Below, piece by piece: positions 41,645-49,778 of a DNA stretch of 64,000 nucleotides. The first letter of the stretch is position 1; every line of letters begins with the position of its first letter. This DNA is from Alphaproteobacteria bacterium. GTDB lineage: Bacteria > Pseudomonadota > Alphaproteobacteria > Micropepsales > Micropepsaceae. The position numbers and the translations under genes are program-made. Location: assembly GCA_028865545.1 (NCBI GenBank), contig JAGWJY010000001.1, positions 62,001 to 126,000 on the forward strand, given 5' to 3'. The notes under the pieces are model-generated. The model was not told the origin of the DNA. It was given only the letters and a program-made list of their open reading frames with translations, and ran no database searches.

Positions 41645-44590
41645 ATGCTTCGAAAATCCTTGCTGAATGGTATCGTTCTCGGGATTTCTCTGGTCAGTAG
41701 CGCGGCGCTCGCCGCCACACCGTCGATCAGCACGCTGTCAGCGCAAGACGCGCCGGTCCGTCAGTTCTACGGCGGGATCAATCCGTTCTACGGCGGCATC
41801 AACCCCTTCTACGGTGGGATCAATCCGTTCTACGGCGGCATCAACCCCTTCTACGGTGGGATCAATCCGTTCTACGGCGGCATCAACCCCTTCTATGGGA
41901 AGATCAGCCCATTCTGGGGGGACAACACCCAGTACTGGGGCAAAATCAACCCGTTCTCGGGCTCGATCGCTCCGGCGTACGGCAGTGTCGATCCGTTCTG
42001 GGGCAACATAAGTCCGTTCACCAGCACCGACAGTTCTCTTTGGGCAACGATCTCGCCCTACTGGCGAAGCGCGGGTCCCCAATGGGGCAACATCAATCTG
42101 GCGTGGGCCAATCTGGAGGCAACCAACGCATCGAATTATTCGGGCCTGCAACAGCAACTGCAAGGCTTCATTGCTAACGCCCAGGCTGTCTGGGGCACGG
42201 CTGTCCAGAAAGCGACGAAACAGAGCTTCATGGACGGTTTCGCGACGCCGTTGCTCGCCAAGTTCGGCATCGATCCAAACAATTCTGCTTCACTTGCCAA
42301 CGTCGACGCCTATACGCGCTCGGCCTTCTTCATGGCCTGGTACGACGGCCTGATGGCCTACTCCGGCGCGCCTCGTGTCGATTGGTGGATGGGCTCGGTC
42401 GATTGGACGCCGCTGCTGACCCAAATTCAGGACACAGGCGCGAAGGCAACGGTCGGCGTGCTCGATTCCACGTTCAATCACAATGGCACCGGCGTTCAGA
42501 ATGTAACACTGATCGGCGGCTACAACATGTACGTGAACGATCACGGGGCCGCCGTCGCCAGCCTCATTGCGTCCCCGCCCACGGCCGGAGGTGCCATGGG
42601 AATCGCGCCGAATTCGCATGTCTTAATCTATAATCCCTTCGATGCGACGGGCACGGCGAGTTGGACCGACGTCACCGCGGGCATCGATGCGCTGTACGCC
42701 AAGGGCGCCTATGTCATCAACGCGTCGCTGGGTGTGCCGGGGTCGGTGCTGTCTCCCGAATGGGCGAACATCATGACCAGCCCGCTGGTGAATAAGAACG
42801 GCCAGACGATGGTCCTGGTGAAGGCCGCCGGCAACGACGGCGTGATGCAAACGGCGAACGTACCCTGGATCGGCAATCAAGCGCCGAACAATCTCATCTT
42901 GGTGGGTTCGGTCGGCGTCGACGGCGTAATATCTCCGTTCTCCAACACGCCGGGCAATGCTTGCATTCTGATCAATGGCTTATGCCAGGAACAGAACAAG
43001 TTGAAGTACCACTTCATCGTGGCACCCGGCGAGAACATCTTGGTGTCCGACAATAATGGCGGCACGACCCGGATGACCGGCACGTCCTTTGCCGCGCCGT
43101 TGGTGTCCGGTGCAATCGCGCTGCTGCAGGATCGCTGGCCCTGGCTGACAAAATATCCGGCCGAAACCGTCCAGATCATCTTCCAATCAGCACGCGATCT
43201 TGGTGCGCCGGGCGTCGACCCCATCTATGGCTGGGGTGAACTCGATGTTGCGGCAAGTCAGGCACCGCTCAACTTCAACAACCTCGTTGTCTATCAACCA
43301 GGGGCGAACCCCAATAATCAGTACAATCCAACATGGTCGATGGCCAGTCTGAGGTCCTCGCTATTAGACCCAGGGCAGCTCAGCCTATGGCAGCAGAATT
43401 CCGCCTACATCGTCGCGTTCGAAACGATCGGCGCGACATACCGGGATTTCGACATACCGCTGAGTTCACTCTTGACCGGTAAGAGGCTGTATAACGGGAG
43501 CGGATCAAACCCGTTCCAGTCATATCTCTATCAACGGTTGATCGATTGGGCGAAAGGTGGGAGCGCCCTAAGCTTCGATTCGCGGTCCCGCCAGGCTGTC
43601 GACAACAACTGGGTTCTGAGCATGACCGCGACGCTGTCCTCCCCGGACGAGATTCGCAGTGATGGACTGCCAATGCATCAGGAATTCGCCGCCTACAACC
43701 GCAAGGCGGGAATAGGTCTGCGCTTCGGCGAAGGCAGCGGGACTCATGCGCTGAACGACGCAAGCGGCTTTTCGCTTCGCTCGGATCTAGATCCGTCAAC
43801 TGGCGGCGTCAACCCAATCCTCGGGTTCGCGTCCGGTGGAATCTACGGCAGTGCCGACATCGTCGTGGGCGGCAAAGCCCGTTTCAGTGTCGGATTCACG
43901 CAGAAGACCGACGACCATACGTACATCGACCCTACCTTCGGGCCTATCCGTGCCGAACAGCTTGCCCCTAACCACTCGTTTGCGTCCGTTGTCGCAGTCG
44001 ATTACGACGTGGCCAAAGGCATCGAGCTGAACGCATCCCACACCATGTTGCGCGAGGGGGATGGCTTGCTCGGTTCGCAGGGCAGCGGCTTCTTCGACAT
44101 GGCCGGAGGCACGGATACCACGGCGACGACGATCGGCGCGAGGCTCGCACCTGCCGCAGATTGGAAGATTTTCGGATCGGCCACTCTGGCCCGTAGTGCC
44201 GCCCCGCGCTTCGGCAATTCTGCACTCTCGTTCACGGCAGGAGGTTTGACTTCGACCGCGTATGAACTCGCTGCTGCGAAGACCGGCCTGTTCGCGGAGC
44301 ACGATCAGATGCGTCTCTCGATCGCGCAGCCGCTTCATATCGAGAGCGGAGGCATTCAGTACCAGTCGCTGCAGGTCGTCGACCGGCAAACGGGCGCGCT
44401 TGGTCTCGTCAACGAAAACTGGAGTGTCTCCGGCCGGCGTGAATACCGCATGGAGGCACTCTATGCGTTGCCGGTTCTGGAAGGGCACGGAGAAGTCAGG
44501 GGCTACGGGCTTGTGGACCTCAATCCGTCTACCAGCACCAGCCAGACGCCTGAGCTTGCGGTCGGACTCCAGTTCCGACTCGGCGTGTAG
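41645..44590 (+). CDS. Subtilisin-like autotransporter protease with N-terminal FYGGINP repeats
   Basis: A 981-residue exported protease. Signal peptide up to about residue 23 (SAALAA). Then seven tandem FYGGINP-type heptads (about 41-90) decaying into PFWG/PYW-type copies to about residue 150. The S8 catalytic triad is visible: Asp in VGVLDSTFNH (about 271), His in NDHGAAVASL (about 299) and Ser in GTSFAAPLVSGA (about 479). The C-terminal about 280 residues look like an autotransporter beta barrel (alternating amphipathic strands, ending GLQFRLGV). The repeat is at DNA level too (42 bp). Substrate unknown. Confidence 0.85.
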   Translation: MLRKSLLNGIVLGISLVSSAALAATPSISTLSAQDAPVRQFYGGINPFYGGINPFYGGINPFYGGINPFYGGINPFYGGINPFYGKISPFWGDNTQYWGKINPFSGSIAPAYGSVDPFWGNISPFTSTDSSLWATISPYWRSAGPQWGNINLAWANLEATNASNYSGLQQQLQGFIANAQAVWGTAVQKATKQSFMDGFATPLLAKFGIDPNNSASLANVDAYTRSAFFMAWYDGLMAYSGAPRVDWWMGSVDWTPLLTQIQDTGAKATVGVLDSTFNHNGTGVQNVTLIGGYNMYVNDHGAAVASLIASPPTAGGAMGIAPNSHVLIYNPFDATGTASWTDVTAGIDALYAKGAYVINASLGVPGSVLSPEWANIMTSPLVNKNGQTMVLVKAAGNDGVMQTANVPWIGNQAPNNLILVGSVGVDGVISPFSNTPGNACILINGLCQEQNKLKYHFIVAPGENILVSDNNGGTTRMTGTSFAAPLVSGAIALLQDRWPWLTKYPAETVQIIFQSARDLGAPGVDPIYGWGELDVAASQAPLNFNNLVVYQPGANPNNQYNPTWSMASLRSSLLDPGQLSLWQQNSAYIVAFETIGATYRDFDIPLSSLLTGKRLYNGSGSNPFQSYLYQRLIDWAKGGSALSFDSRSRQAVDNNWVLSMTATLSSPDEIRSDGLPMHQEFAAYNRKAGIGLRFGEGSGTHALNDASGFSLRSDLDPSTGGVNPILGFASGGIYGSADIVVGGKARFSVGFTQKTDDHTYIDPTFGPIRAEQLAPNHSFASVVAVDYDVAKGIELNASHTMLREGDGLLGSQGSGFFDMAGGTDTTATTIGARLAPAADWKIFGSATLARSAAPRFGNSALSFTAGGLTSTAYELAAAKTGLFAEHDQMRLSIAQPLHIESGGIQYQSLQVVDRQTGALGLVNENWSVSGRREYRMEALYALPVLEGHGEVRGYGLVDLNPSTSTSQTPELAVGLQFRLGV
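41765..41890 (+). repeat. 42-bp tandem repeat, three units, in the subtilase gene
   Basis: Three nearly identical 42-bp units, each encoding two heptads (FYGGINP). Within a unit the two halves use different synonymous codons (GGGATCAATCCG versus GGCATCAACCCC), so the 42-bp unit itself was duplicated recently. Confidence 0.85.
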
Positions 44591-44697
44591 GAGAGCGATG
44601 TCGCGGATGTGAACTTGGTTGTGTTTATTCAAACGTAGCGTGACATGCTTTTTTGGGCGGCCATTCTGCCTTTGTTCGCGACATGAATCTGTTCTTG

Positions 44698-44728
44698 CTG
44701 GAGAGGCGCCGCATCCGCGCCTCTCCAG
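44698..44728 (+). terminator. 12-bp hairpin downstream of the subtilase gene
   Basis: CTGGAGAGGCGC and GCGCCTCTCCAG are perfect 12-bp arms with a 7-base loop, 107 bases past the stop. No T-run follows. Confidence 0.45.
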
Positions 44729-44833
44729 GTCTCCCAAGATTTCCGTCCTACTTCACATTGAAATGCAGCGTCGGACGGAAATTCGCGCCCGGCGCCCGCC
44801 ATGCTATGCTGGCGCGGGGCAATGGGGGCCATC

Positions 44834-45163
44834 ATGCGCAAAGCGTTCGCATTCGCGATCTGCGGCTTGCTGGCCTCCGCCGGTATCGCCGTGGCGCAGG
44901 ACACCGTCGACGAAAGCCTGAGCGCCTTCGTGACACGCTGCCGGACGGCGCAGGCGGAATGCATGAGCGACCTATCGAACGGCTTTCTGGCGGCCCGGGG
45001 CATGAAGACGATCTGCCCGCCCGCCGCTCTTTCGGCGGACGACGCGGCGCGCCGCGAGATGGCCTGGCTGCACAACGCCGCCGCCAATGCCGCGCTCGCC
45101 CAGGGCAAGGAGATCGACGCCGAATGGAAGGCGCTGCACACGCTGTGGCCGTGTCCGCATTAA
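44834..45163 (+). CDS. Exported Cys-pattern protein, family A member 4
   Basis: A 109-residue protein from ATG 44834 (MRKAFAFAICG) after GGGGGCC. Signal to about IAVAQ. Family pattern: TRCRTAQAEC (C-x6-C), KTICPPA, REMAWLHN, DAEWKALHTLWPC. It is the most divergent of the four, and is 9 kb from the others. A family B lipoprotein follows 18 bases later, so the two families are adjacent here as well. Confidence 0.72.
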   Translation: MRKAFAFAICGLLASAGIAVAQDTVDESLSAFVTRCRTAQAECMSDLSNGFLAARGMKTICPPAALSADDAARREMAWLHNAAANAALAQGKEIDAEWKALHTLWPCPH

Positions 45164-45181
45164 CGCAGGGAGGAAAGCATC

Positions 45182-45490
45182 ATGCATCTCTCGAAGGCAT
45201 TGAAGATCGCGGCCTGCGCCGCCGCATTGGGGGCGCTGGCGGGGTGCGCCCCGGGCTACTGCGCCTATAACGACTGCTCCGGCGGCTATTACGGCGGCGG
45301 CTACGACAACGGCTATTACGGCAACCACCACGACCATGACGGCGATCGCGGCGACAATGGCGGTTATCGCGACGGCGGCGGGCGTGACGGCGGGGGGCAT
45401 GACCGCGGCGGACACGACCGCGGCGGGCATCGCGATGGCGGCGGACACCATGACGGCCATCACGACGACGACGACAATGGCGGGCACTGA
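45182..45490 (+). CDS. His/Gly/Asp-rich lipoprotein, family B member 5
   Basis: A 102-residue lipoprotein with signal MHLSKALKIAACAAALGALAGC, close to member 4 (MHFSKTLKTAAVAA...LAGC). The mature part is Gly/Tyr/Asn then His/Asp/Gly repeats (HDRGGHDRGGHRDGGGHHDGHHDDDD). Such a tail is expected to bind divalent metals; this is inference from composition. It has no CDxDGDxC motif, only Cys pairs near the start (YCAYNDC). Confidence 0.7.
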   Translation: MHLSKALKIAACAAALGALAGCAPGYCAYNDCSGGYYGGGYDNGYYGNHHDHDGDRGDNGGYRDGGGRDGGGHDRGGHDRGGHRDGGGHHDGHHDDDDNGGH

Positions 45491-45512
45491 GGAACGGGCA
45501 AAGGGAGGAAGC

Positions 45513-46058
45513 ATGAGGATCATGAGGGGCGTTTGGCCGGCCGTTGCGCGCGCGGCGACGCTGGCGGCGGCGTTGGTGCTGTTCGCGGGCACGGCGGCGC
45601 GGGCCGACGGCGATTGGGTGGCGGCGGCGAACGCCGACGGCACTTTTCATTTTCAGGCGCCGGTGCAGCCGACGAGCCAAACGAGCACGAGCACGGATGC
45701 CGGAGTTCCCTATACGCAGACGGTTTACACCGCGGCGTCGGGCGGCCTCATCGTACTCGCCGCCTATGACGTGTATCAGCCGAGCGCCAATTACGTGGAC
45801 CCGAAGCTTGTGCTGAAGGGATTCCTCGACGGCCTCGCCGCCCAGCCGATCTCCAGCGAGGATCAGCCTTACAGCCGCGGACCGAACGACGTGCTGCCGG
45901 GTCTGACGGCGTCGGCGAAGACCGACCAGCTCACCTGCCATCTGCGCATCGTGGTGGACGGCGTGCACGTCTATTTGCTGGTGGCCTGCGGCAGGGCCGG
46001 CTACGACGTGACGGCCGACATAGACCGGGCCATGGCTTCGTTCGCGATCACGAAATAG
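45513..46058 (+). CDS. Exported hypothetical protein
   Basis: A 181-residue protein from ATG 45513 after AAGGGAGGAAGC; the longer track ORF runs back through the lipoprotein gene. Signal to about ARADG. The mature sequence (GTFHFQAPVQPTSQ, VLAAYDVYQPSANY, TCHLRIVVDGVHVYLLVACG, DIDRAMASFAI) looks like a small beta-rich domain with one Cys pair. It lies 22 bases after family B member 5 and probably shares its transcript with member 4 of family A. Confidence 0.68.
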   Translation: MRIMRGVWPAVARAATLAAALVLFAGTAARADGDWVAAANADGTFHFQAPVQPTSQTSTSTDAGVPYTQTVYTAASGGLIVLAAYDVYQPSANYVDPKLVLKGFLDGLAAQPISSEDQPYSRGPNDVLPGLTASAKTDQLTCHLRIVVDGVHVYLLVACGRAGYDVTADIDRAMASFAITK

Positions 46059-46135
46059 CGCAACGGCCAGTGTACGGGTGACGCTGCGCGCGATCCGTCG
46101 TAAGGAGAAGCGCGAAGCTTCGAGGGACGGACAGG

Positions 46136-46558
46136 ATGCACGGCGCGCAGGAACTCGGCGAAGACGAAGCAGGGCTCGCCCTCGAAGTGATCATCGGCGA
46201 GCTGAAGCGCCGCAAGAAGGCGGGCGTCATCGCGGTGGCCGACCGCCACGGCGAGCTGCTGGCGCTGTGGCGCATGGACGGCGCGCCGCTCTCCTCGGTG
46301 ACCATCGCCACCAACAAGGCCTTCACCGCCGCGCGCGAGAAGAAACCGAGCGGCGAGGTCGGGCGCTCGAGCCGCGAGGGCGGCTGGGACATCAGCTATC
46401 TGGGCGACCGCCGCTATGTGGGATGGGACGGCGGCGTGCCGGTGACGATCGGCGGCGCGGTGGCCGGCGCGGTGGCGGTCAGCGGGCTGAGCGGCGAGGA
46501 AGACGTCGAACTGGCGACGCTGGCGGCGAAGAAGATCGAGGAGAAGGCGGGGCGCTAA
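46136..46558 (+). CDS. GlcG/HbpS-family haem-binding-like protein
   Basis: A 140-residue protein of the GlcG/HbpS/PduO-C fold: VIAVADRHGELLALWRMDGAPLSSVTIATNKAFTA near the N-terminus and GGVPVTIGGAVAGAVAVSGLSGEEDVELA near the end. Members bind haem or cobalamin or are part of glycolate loci; no such context here. No signal peptide, so cytosolic. The start ATG 46136 is weakly supported (GGACGGACAGG before it). Confidence 0.8.
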   Translation: MHGAQELGEDEAGLALEVIIGELKRRKKAGVIAVADRHGELLALWRMDGAPLSSVTIATNKAFTAAREKKPSGEVGRSSREGGWDISYLGDRRYVGWDGGVPVTIGGAVAGAVAVSGLSGEEDVELATLAAKKIEEKAGR

Positions 46559-46600
46559 CGCCCTGAACCGGCATCCGTCGGCCCCGCACGCCTCCGATAC

Positions 46601-47102
46601 TTACTGTGCCTTGCCGCAATCCGCCGTCAGCCAGCGGGCGTCGATCTTCGTGGTGTTGTGGATCGGCCGGCCGTCCATCATGCCGTTCATGGTGGTGGTG
46701 CCGTAATAATGCGCCGGCGATTCAAACGTGAACTGGACATGGCCGCGCATCTTCATCTCGCCCGTGCACACCATGTCGGCGCTGTAGGACGTGCCAGTGA
46801 ATTTGGCGTTCTCCATGGCAGTCCTTGCTCTGACCGACCTGCGGCTTGTCCATATTGGCTTCGGCCGGCGTGATGCAATGGCGTGAGGTGATGCCGCCGC
46901 CGCCGTTCATCTGCACGCCGTGCGCCTTCATCTGCGCCCGCACCGACGGCGGCAGTTGCGACATGTCGGGCATGGCCTGCGCCTGGCCGCTCTGGATTTT
47001 CATCTCCCACAGGCCGGGCTTGACGTGCGACGCGGCCGTGGCGGGCACGGCGATGGCGGCGCCAAGCACGGCGGCCGTCGCCAGCAGAACTGCGTGTTTC
47101 AT
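46601..47102 (-). pseudogene. DUF3617-family exported protein, frameshifted
   Basis: Two reading frames make one DUF3617 protein. From ATG 47102: signal MKHAVLLATAAVLGAAIAVPATA, then HVKPGLWEMKIQSG, MPDMSQLPPSVRAQMKAHG, SRHCITPAEA and VGQSKDC. The second half starts MENAKFTGTSYSADMVCTGEMKMRG in another frame and ends DARWLTADCGKAQ at 46601. The join is at TGCCATGGAG (about 46811-46820), where one extra base or two missing bases break the frame. Either a real mutation or a sequencing error. Confidence 0.75.
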
Positions 47103-47271
47103 CTTATCCTCCCCAATCAGGACGGGCGCAGTATAGCGCAAGCGCACCGCGGCGGAGGCGGCCCGCGCTGCGGCGCTTCGGTGCTTTTGCGAGGGATTTG
47201 CGTGCCGCCGCCAAGGCCGTTGTAATCCGCCGCGCCGCGCCCCACCTTGCGCGCAACACGAGGAGGCGGCC

Positions 47272-48288
47272 ATGGCGACGGTTCTGGTGACGGGCGGTTC
47301 GGGGTTCATCGGCAGTCACACCATTCTGCAGGCGCTGGCGGCGGGCCATCAGGTCCGCACCACCGTGCGCAACCTGAAGCGTGAAGCCGATGTGCGCGCG
47401 CTGCTCAAACAGGGCGGCGCCGAACCGGGCGGGCAACTGGCCTTCTTCGCCGCCGATCTGGAGAGCGACGCGGGCTGGCGCGAGGCGGTGAGCGGCTGCG
47501 ACTATGTCCTGCATCTGGCCTCGCCCTTTCCCGCCGGCGTTCCCAAACACGAGGACGAACTGATCGTGCCGGCGCGCGAAGGCGCGCTGCGGGTGCTGCG
47601 CGCGGCGCGCGATGCGGGCGTCAAGCGCGTGGTGCTGACCTCGTCCTTCGCCGCCATCGGCTACGGCCAGAAGCCGGGCACCTATGACGAGACCAACTGG
47701 ACCAATCCCGAGGGCGCCATGCCCTATGTGAAGTCGAAGACCATCGCCGAACGCGCGGCGTGGGATTTCGTGGCGCGCGAAGGCGGGGCGCTGGAACTCT
47801 CCGTGGTCAATCCGGTGGGCGTCTTCGGCCCGGTGCTGGGGCGCGACTACGCCACCTCGATCATCGTCGTGCAGCGGCTGATGGACGGCGCCATGCCCGG
47901 CAGCCCGCGGCTCTACTTCGGCGTGGTCGATGTGCGCGACGTGGCCGATCTGCATCTGCGCGCCATGACGCATCCCGCCGCCAAGGGCGAACGCTTCCTC
48001 GCCGTGGCGGGCGATTTCATGGCGATGGCCGAGATCGCGCGCGTGCTGAAGGCGCGGCTGGGCGAGAAGGCCGGGCGCGTGCCGACGCGCGAGCTGCCCG
48101 ACTGGCTGGTGCGCCTGGTGGCGCTGTTCGATCCGGCGGTGCGGCAGATCATTCCCGACCTCGGCAAGAAGAAGAACGCCACCAGCGCCAAGGCGCAGCG
48201 CCTGCTGGGCTGGACACCGCGCACGCGCGAAGACGCCATCGTGGCGACGGCGGAGAGTCTGCTACGGCTGGGGTTGGTGAAGGGGTAG
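47272..48288 (+). CDS. NAD(P)-dependent extended SDR (aldehyde/dihydroflavonol reductase-like)
   Basis: A 338-residue reductase. Cofactor motif VTGGSGFIGSHTILQALAAGHQVR; ADLESD, HLASPFP and VLTSSFAAIGYG follow, and YVKSKTIAERAAWDF carries the Tyr-x3-Lys site. VVNPVGVFGPVLG and LLGWTPRTREDAIV are typical of the cinnamoyl-CoA/DFR/methylglyoxal reductase-like subgroup. The exact aldehyde substrate is not predictable. Confidence 0.87.
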   Translation: MATVLVTGGSGFIGSHTILQALAAGHQVRTTVRNLKREADVRALLKQGGAEPGGQLAFFAADLESDAGWREAVSGCDYVLHLASPFPAGVPKHEDELIVPAREGALRVLRAARDAGVKRVVLTSSFAAIGYGQKPGTYDETNWTNPEGAMPYVKSKTIAERAAWDFVAREGGALELSVVNPVGVFGPVLGRDYATSIIVVQRLMDGAMPGSPRLYFGVVDVRDVADLHLRAMTHPAAKGERFLAVAGDFMAMAEIARVLKARLGEKAGRVPTRELPDWLVRLVALFDPAVRQIIPDLGKKKNATSAKAQRLLGWTPRTREDAIVATAESLLRLGLVKG

Positions 48289-48339
48289 AGGCCGCGTCAT
48301 TGGTGTAACCTGCCTGCGGCGGCTGAACCGGAGGAAATG

Positions 48340-48657
48340 ATGACGCAAGATTTCTGGGTTTCTCTTTCAGAAAGCGACCGGGTACTTCTGCGGAAAGTGC
48401 TTGCGCACTATGCCCGTGAAAACGGCGGGGAGCATTCGGTCGTCGTCGACTTGCTGCAAAAACTTGAGCCGTCCCGCCCGTATCCCGACATCACCATCGG
48501 TGTTCACGGCGGGCAGGTGCAATGGACGACAGGAAATCCGTTCCCGCTGCGGATTTGCGATTACGACGGCGACAAATGCGATTTGCCCGATCTCGACAAG
48601 GACGGTGAATGGTGCCGGCAATGGTTTGAGCCGGCGGACGAAGGGGTCGCTAACTGA
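48340..48657 (+). CDS. Hypothetical cytosolic protein with CDxDGDxC motif
   Basis: A 105-residue protein with no signal peptide. ATG 48340 (second of two) has better spacing from GGAGG. The first 60 residues look helical (VSLSESDRVLLRKVLAHYA). The second half holds RICDYDGDKC and LDKDGEWCRQW, matching the Cys/Asp motif of exported family B. Otherwise unrecognised. Its 3' end overlaps the DpnI-like gene tail-to-tail by 8 bases. Confidence 0.65.
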   Translation: MTQDFWVSLSESDRVLLRKVLAHYARENGGEHSVVVDLLQKLEPSRPYPDITIGVHGGQVQWTTGNPFPLRICDYDGDKCDLPDLDKDGEWCRQWFEPADEGVAN

Positions 48658-49423
48658 CGGGTCGCAGGCGGTAACGGCCGCGCGACACGAAATCGAGAAA
48701 ACCCTGATCGCGCAGCACTTGAAGCTGCTGGCGGATTTTCTCTTTGACGTGCCGGTTGTTCGGATAGATGCCGCTTAGGCGCTGCTCGAAACCATAAACG
48801 TCGTCGAGTTCGAATTCCGCTTTGCCGATCAATTCCACGCAGTTCATCACCTCGATCAACCAGCCGCGCGCCTCTGCGCCTTCGTCTCGCAGGAACAGCG
48901 TCTTCTGCCATTTCTCCAGGACGGCATCGCGCGCCATCGGCGTTCCGCTTTTGACAAGAAAGATTTTTCCCATCTCCGGAACACGTTCGAGCAGGATGTT
49001 GCAGCCGACCCATCCGGCACGCCGGGCCGTAGGTTTGAGCGGTTTGCGCTTTTCGATGATCTGCTGGACGAAGAAGTGTTTTGGCACGACGAAGAAGTTT
49101 GTGACGCTGAGCTTCTTGCGGTCATAATTCAGGAGCATCAGGTTCGGATTGTCGCTGGCGGCGAGCCGTTCGCTCATGGCGCGGAAGGCGCCGTCCACTA
49201 CCTTGGCGCCGAACGCGTTCTTCTGGCTCTTGAGTTCGTAATCCTCTCTGCACGACGGACAGAAGAAGTCGGCAACGGGCCGGTTGTTCTCATATTTACT
49301 GACGTTCACGCGGCCGCAGTTGGGGCAATACACTTGGCTGCGAACCCAGCTTTCCGTCCAAACGCGCGCGCTTTGCGCGGCGCTTGTGTAAGGCGTTTGC
49401 TCTTCTTCGAAGCCGAGTTTCAT
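48650..49423 (-). CDS. DpnI-like methyl-directed type II restriction endonuclease
   Basis: A 257-residue protein that matches my memory of DpnI closely over its whole length (254 residues): WVRSQVYCPNCG, NNRPVADFFCPSC, ELKSQ, PKHFFVQQIIEKRKPL, TARRAGWVGCNI, RGWLIEVMNCVE and HVKEKIRQQLQVLRDQG. The PD-ExK site is D52-x10-E63-x-K65 and the zinc Cys are C33, C36, C55 and C58; the C-terminal winged helix reads methylated DNA. DpnI cuts G-m6A-TC only when methylated, so no companion methylase is needed, and none is seen. It has no strong Shine-Dalgarno sequence. Confidence 0.92.
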   Translation of the reverse strand: MKLGFEEEQTPYTSAAQSARVWTESWVRSQVYCPNCGRVNVSKYENNRPVADFFCPSCREDYELKSQKNAFGAKVVDGAFRAMSERLAASDNPNLMLLNYDRKKLSVTNFFVVPKHFFVQQIIEKRKPLKPTARRAGWVGCNILLERVPEMGKIFLVKSGTPMARDAVLEKWQKTLFLRDEGAEARGWLIEVMNCVELIGKAEFELDDVYGFEQRLSGIYPNNRHVKEKIRQQLQVLRDQGFLDFVSRGRYRLRPVS

Positions 49424-49487
49424 GTTTCTAGTTAAGTAAGAGGACGATATGGCGACGCCAATAGAATTTCACCCTGACCCCAATCTC

Positions 49488-49503
49488 CTGATAGAATTAT
49501 CAG
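49488..49503 (-). terminator. Short hairpin at the end of the antitoxin gene
   Basis: CTGATA-GAAT-TATCAG (6-bp arms, 4-base loop) overlaps the antitoxin stop codon. No T-run; a weak candidate for the transcript end. Confidence 0.25.
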
Positions 49504-49778
49504 CCCACCTTTGACAGTTTGATCTCCACCTTGTGCCCTACCGCCTTGGCGTATTTTTTCAGTGAAGATAATGACGGTGGGTGACCGCCTTCCATGCGCG
49601 CCACGGCGGATTGCGACGTGCCCATGCGGCGTGCCACGTCCGTTTGAGTCAGCTTCGCCCGCGCGCGCGCTTTGAGCAGTTCGTTGATCAAGGCGAACTC
49701 CTCCTCCAGCGCGTCATATTCCTTCTTGAAGGCGGGATTCTTCATCTGCCTGCGCTTCCAGGCTTCGACGCTTCTCAT
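49500..49778 (-). CDS. HigA-type XRE-family antitoxin
   Basis: A 92-residue protein from ATG 49778 (MRSVEAWKRRQMK), whose start overlaps the toxin stop as ATGA. N-terminal helix KNPAFKKEYDALEEEFALINELLKAR, then the helix-turn-helix LTQTDVARRMGTSQSAVARMEGG and GHKVEIKLSKV at the end. It is the downstream partner of the RelE/HigB-like toxin, the reversed (toxin-first) order of HigBA systems. Confidence 0.88.
   Translation of the reverse strand: MRSVEAWKRRQMKNPAFKKEYDALEEEFALINELLKARARAKLTQTDVARRMGTSQSAVARMEGGHPPSLSSLKKYAKAVGHKVEIKLSKVG

Noticed and set aside
43796-44737. 313-codon minus-strand ORF opposite the subtilase end
   Set aside because: Shadow of the autotransporter barrel coding sequence; Arg/Gly rich and without motifs.
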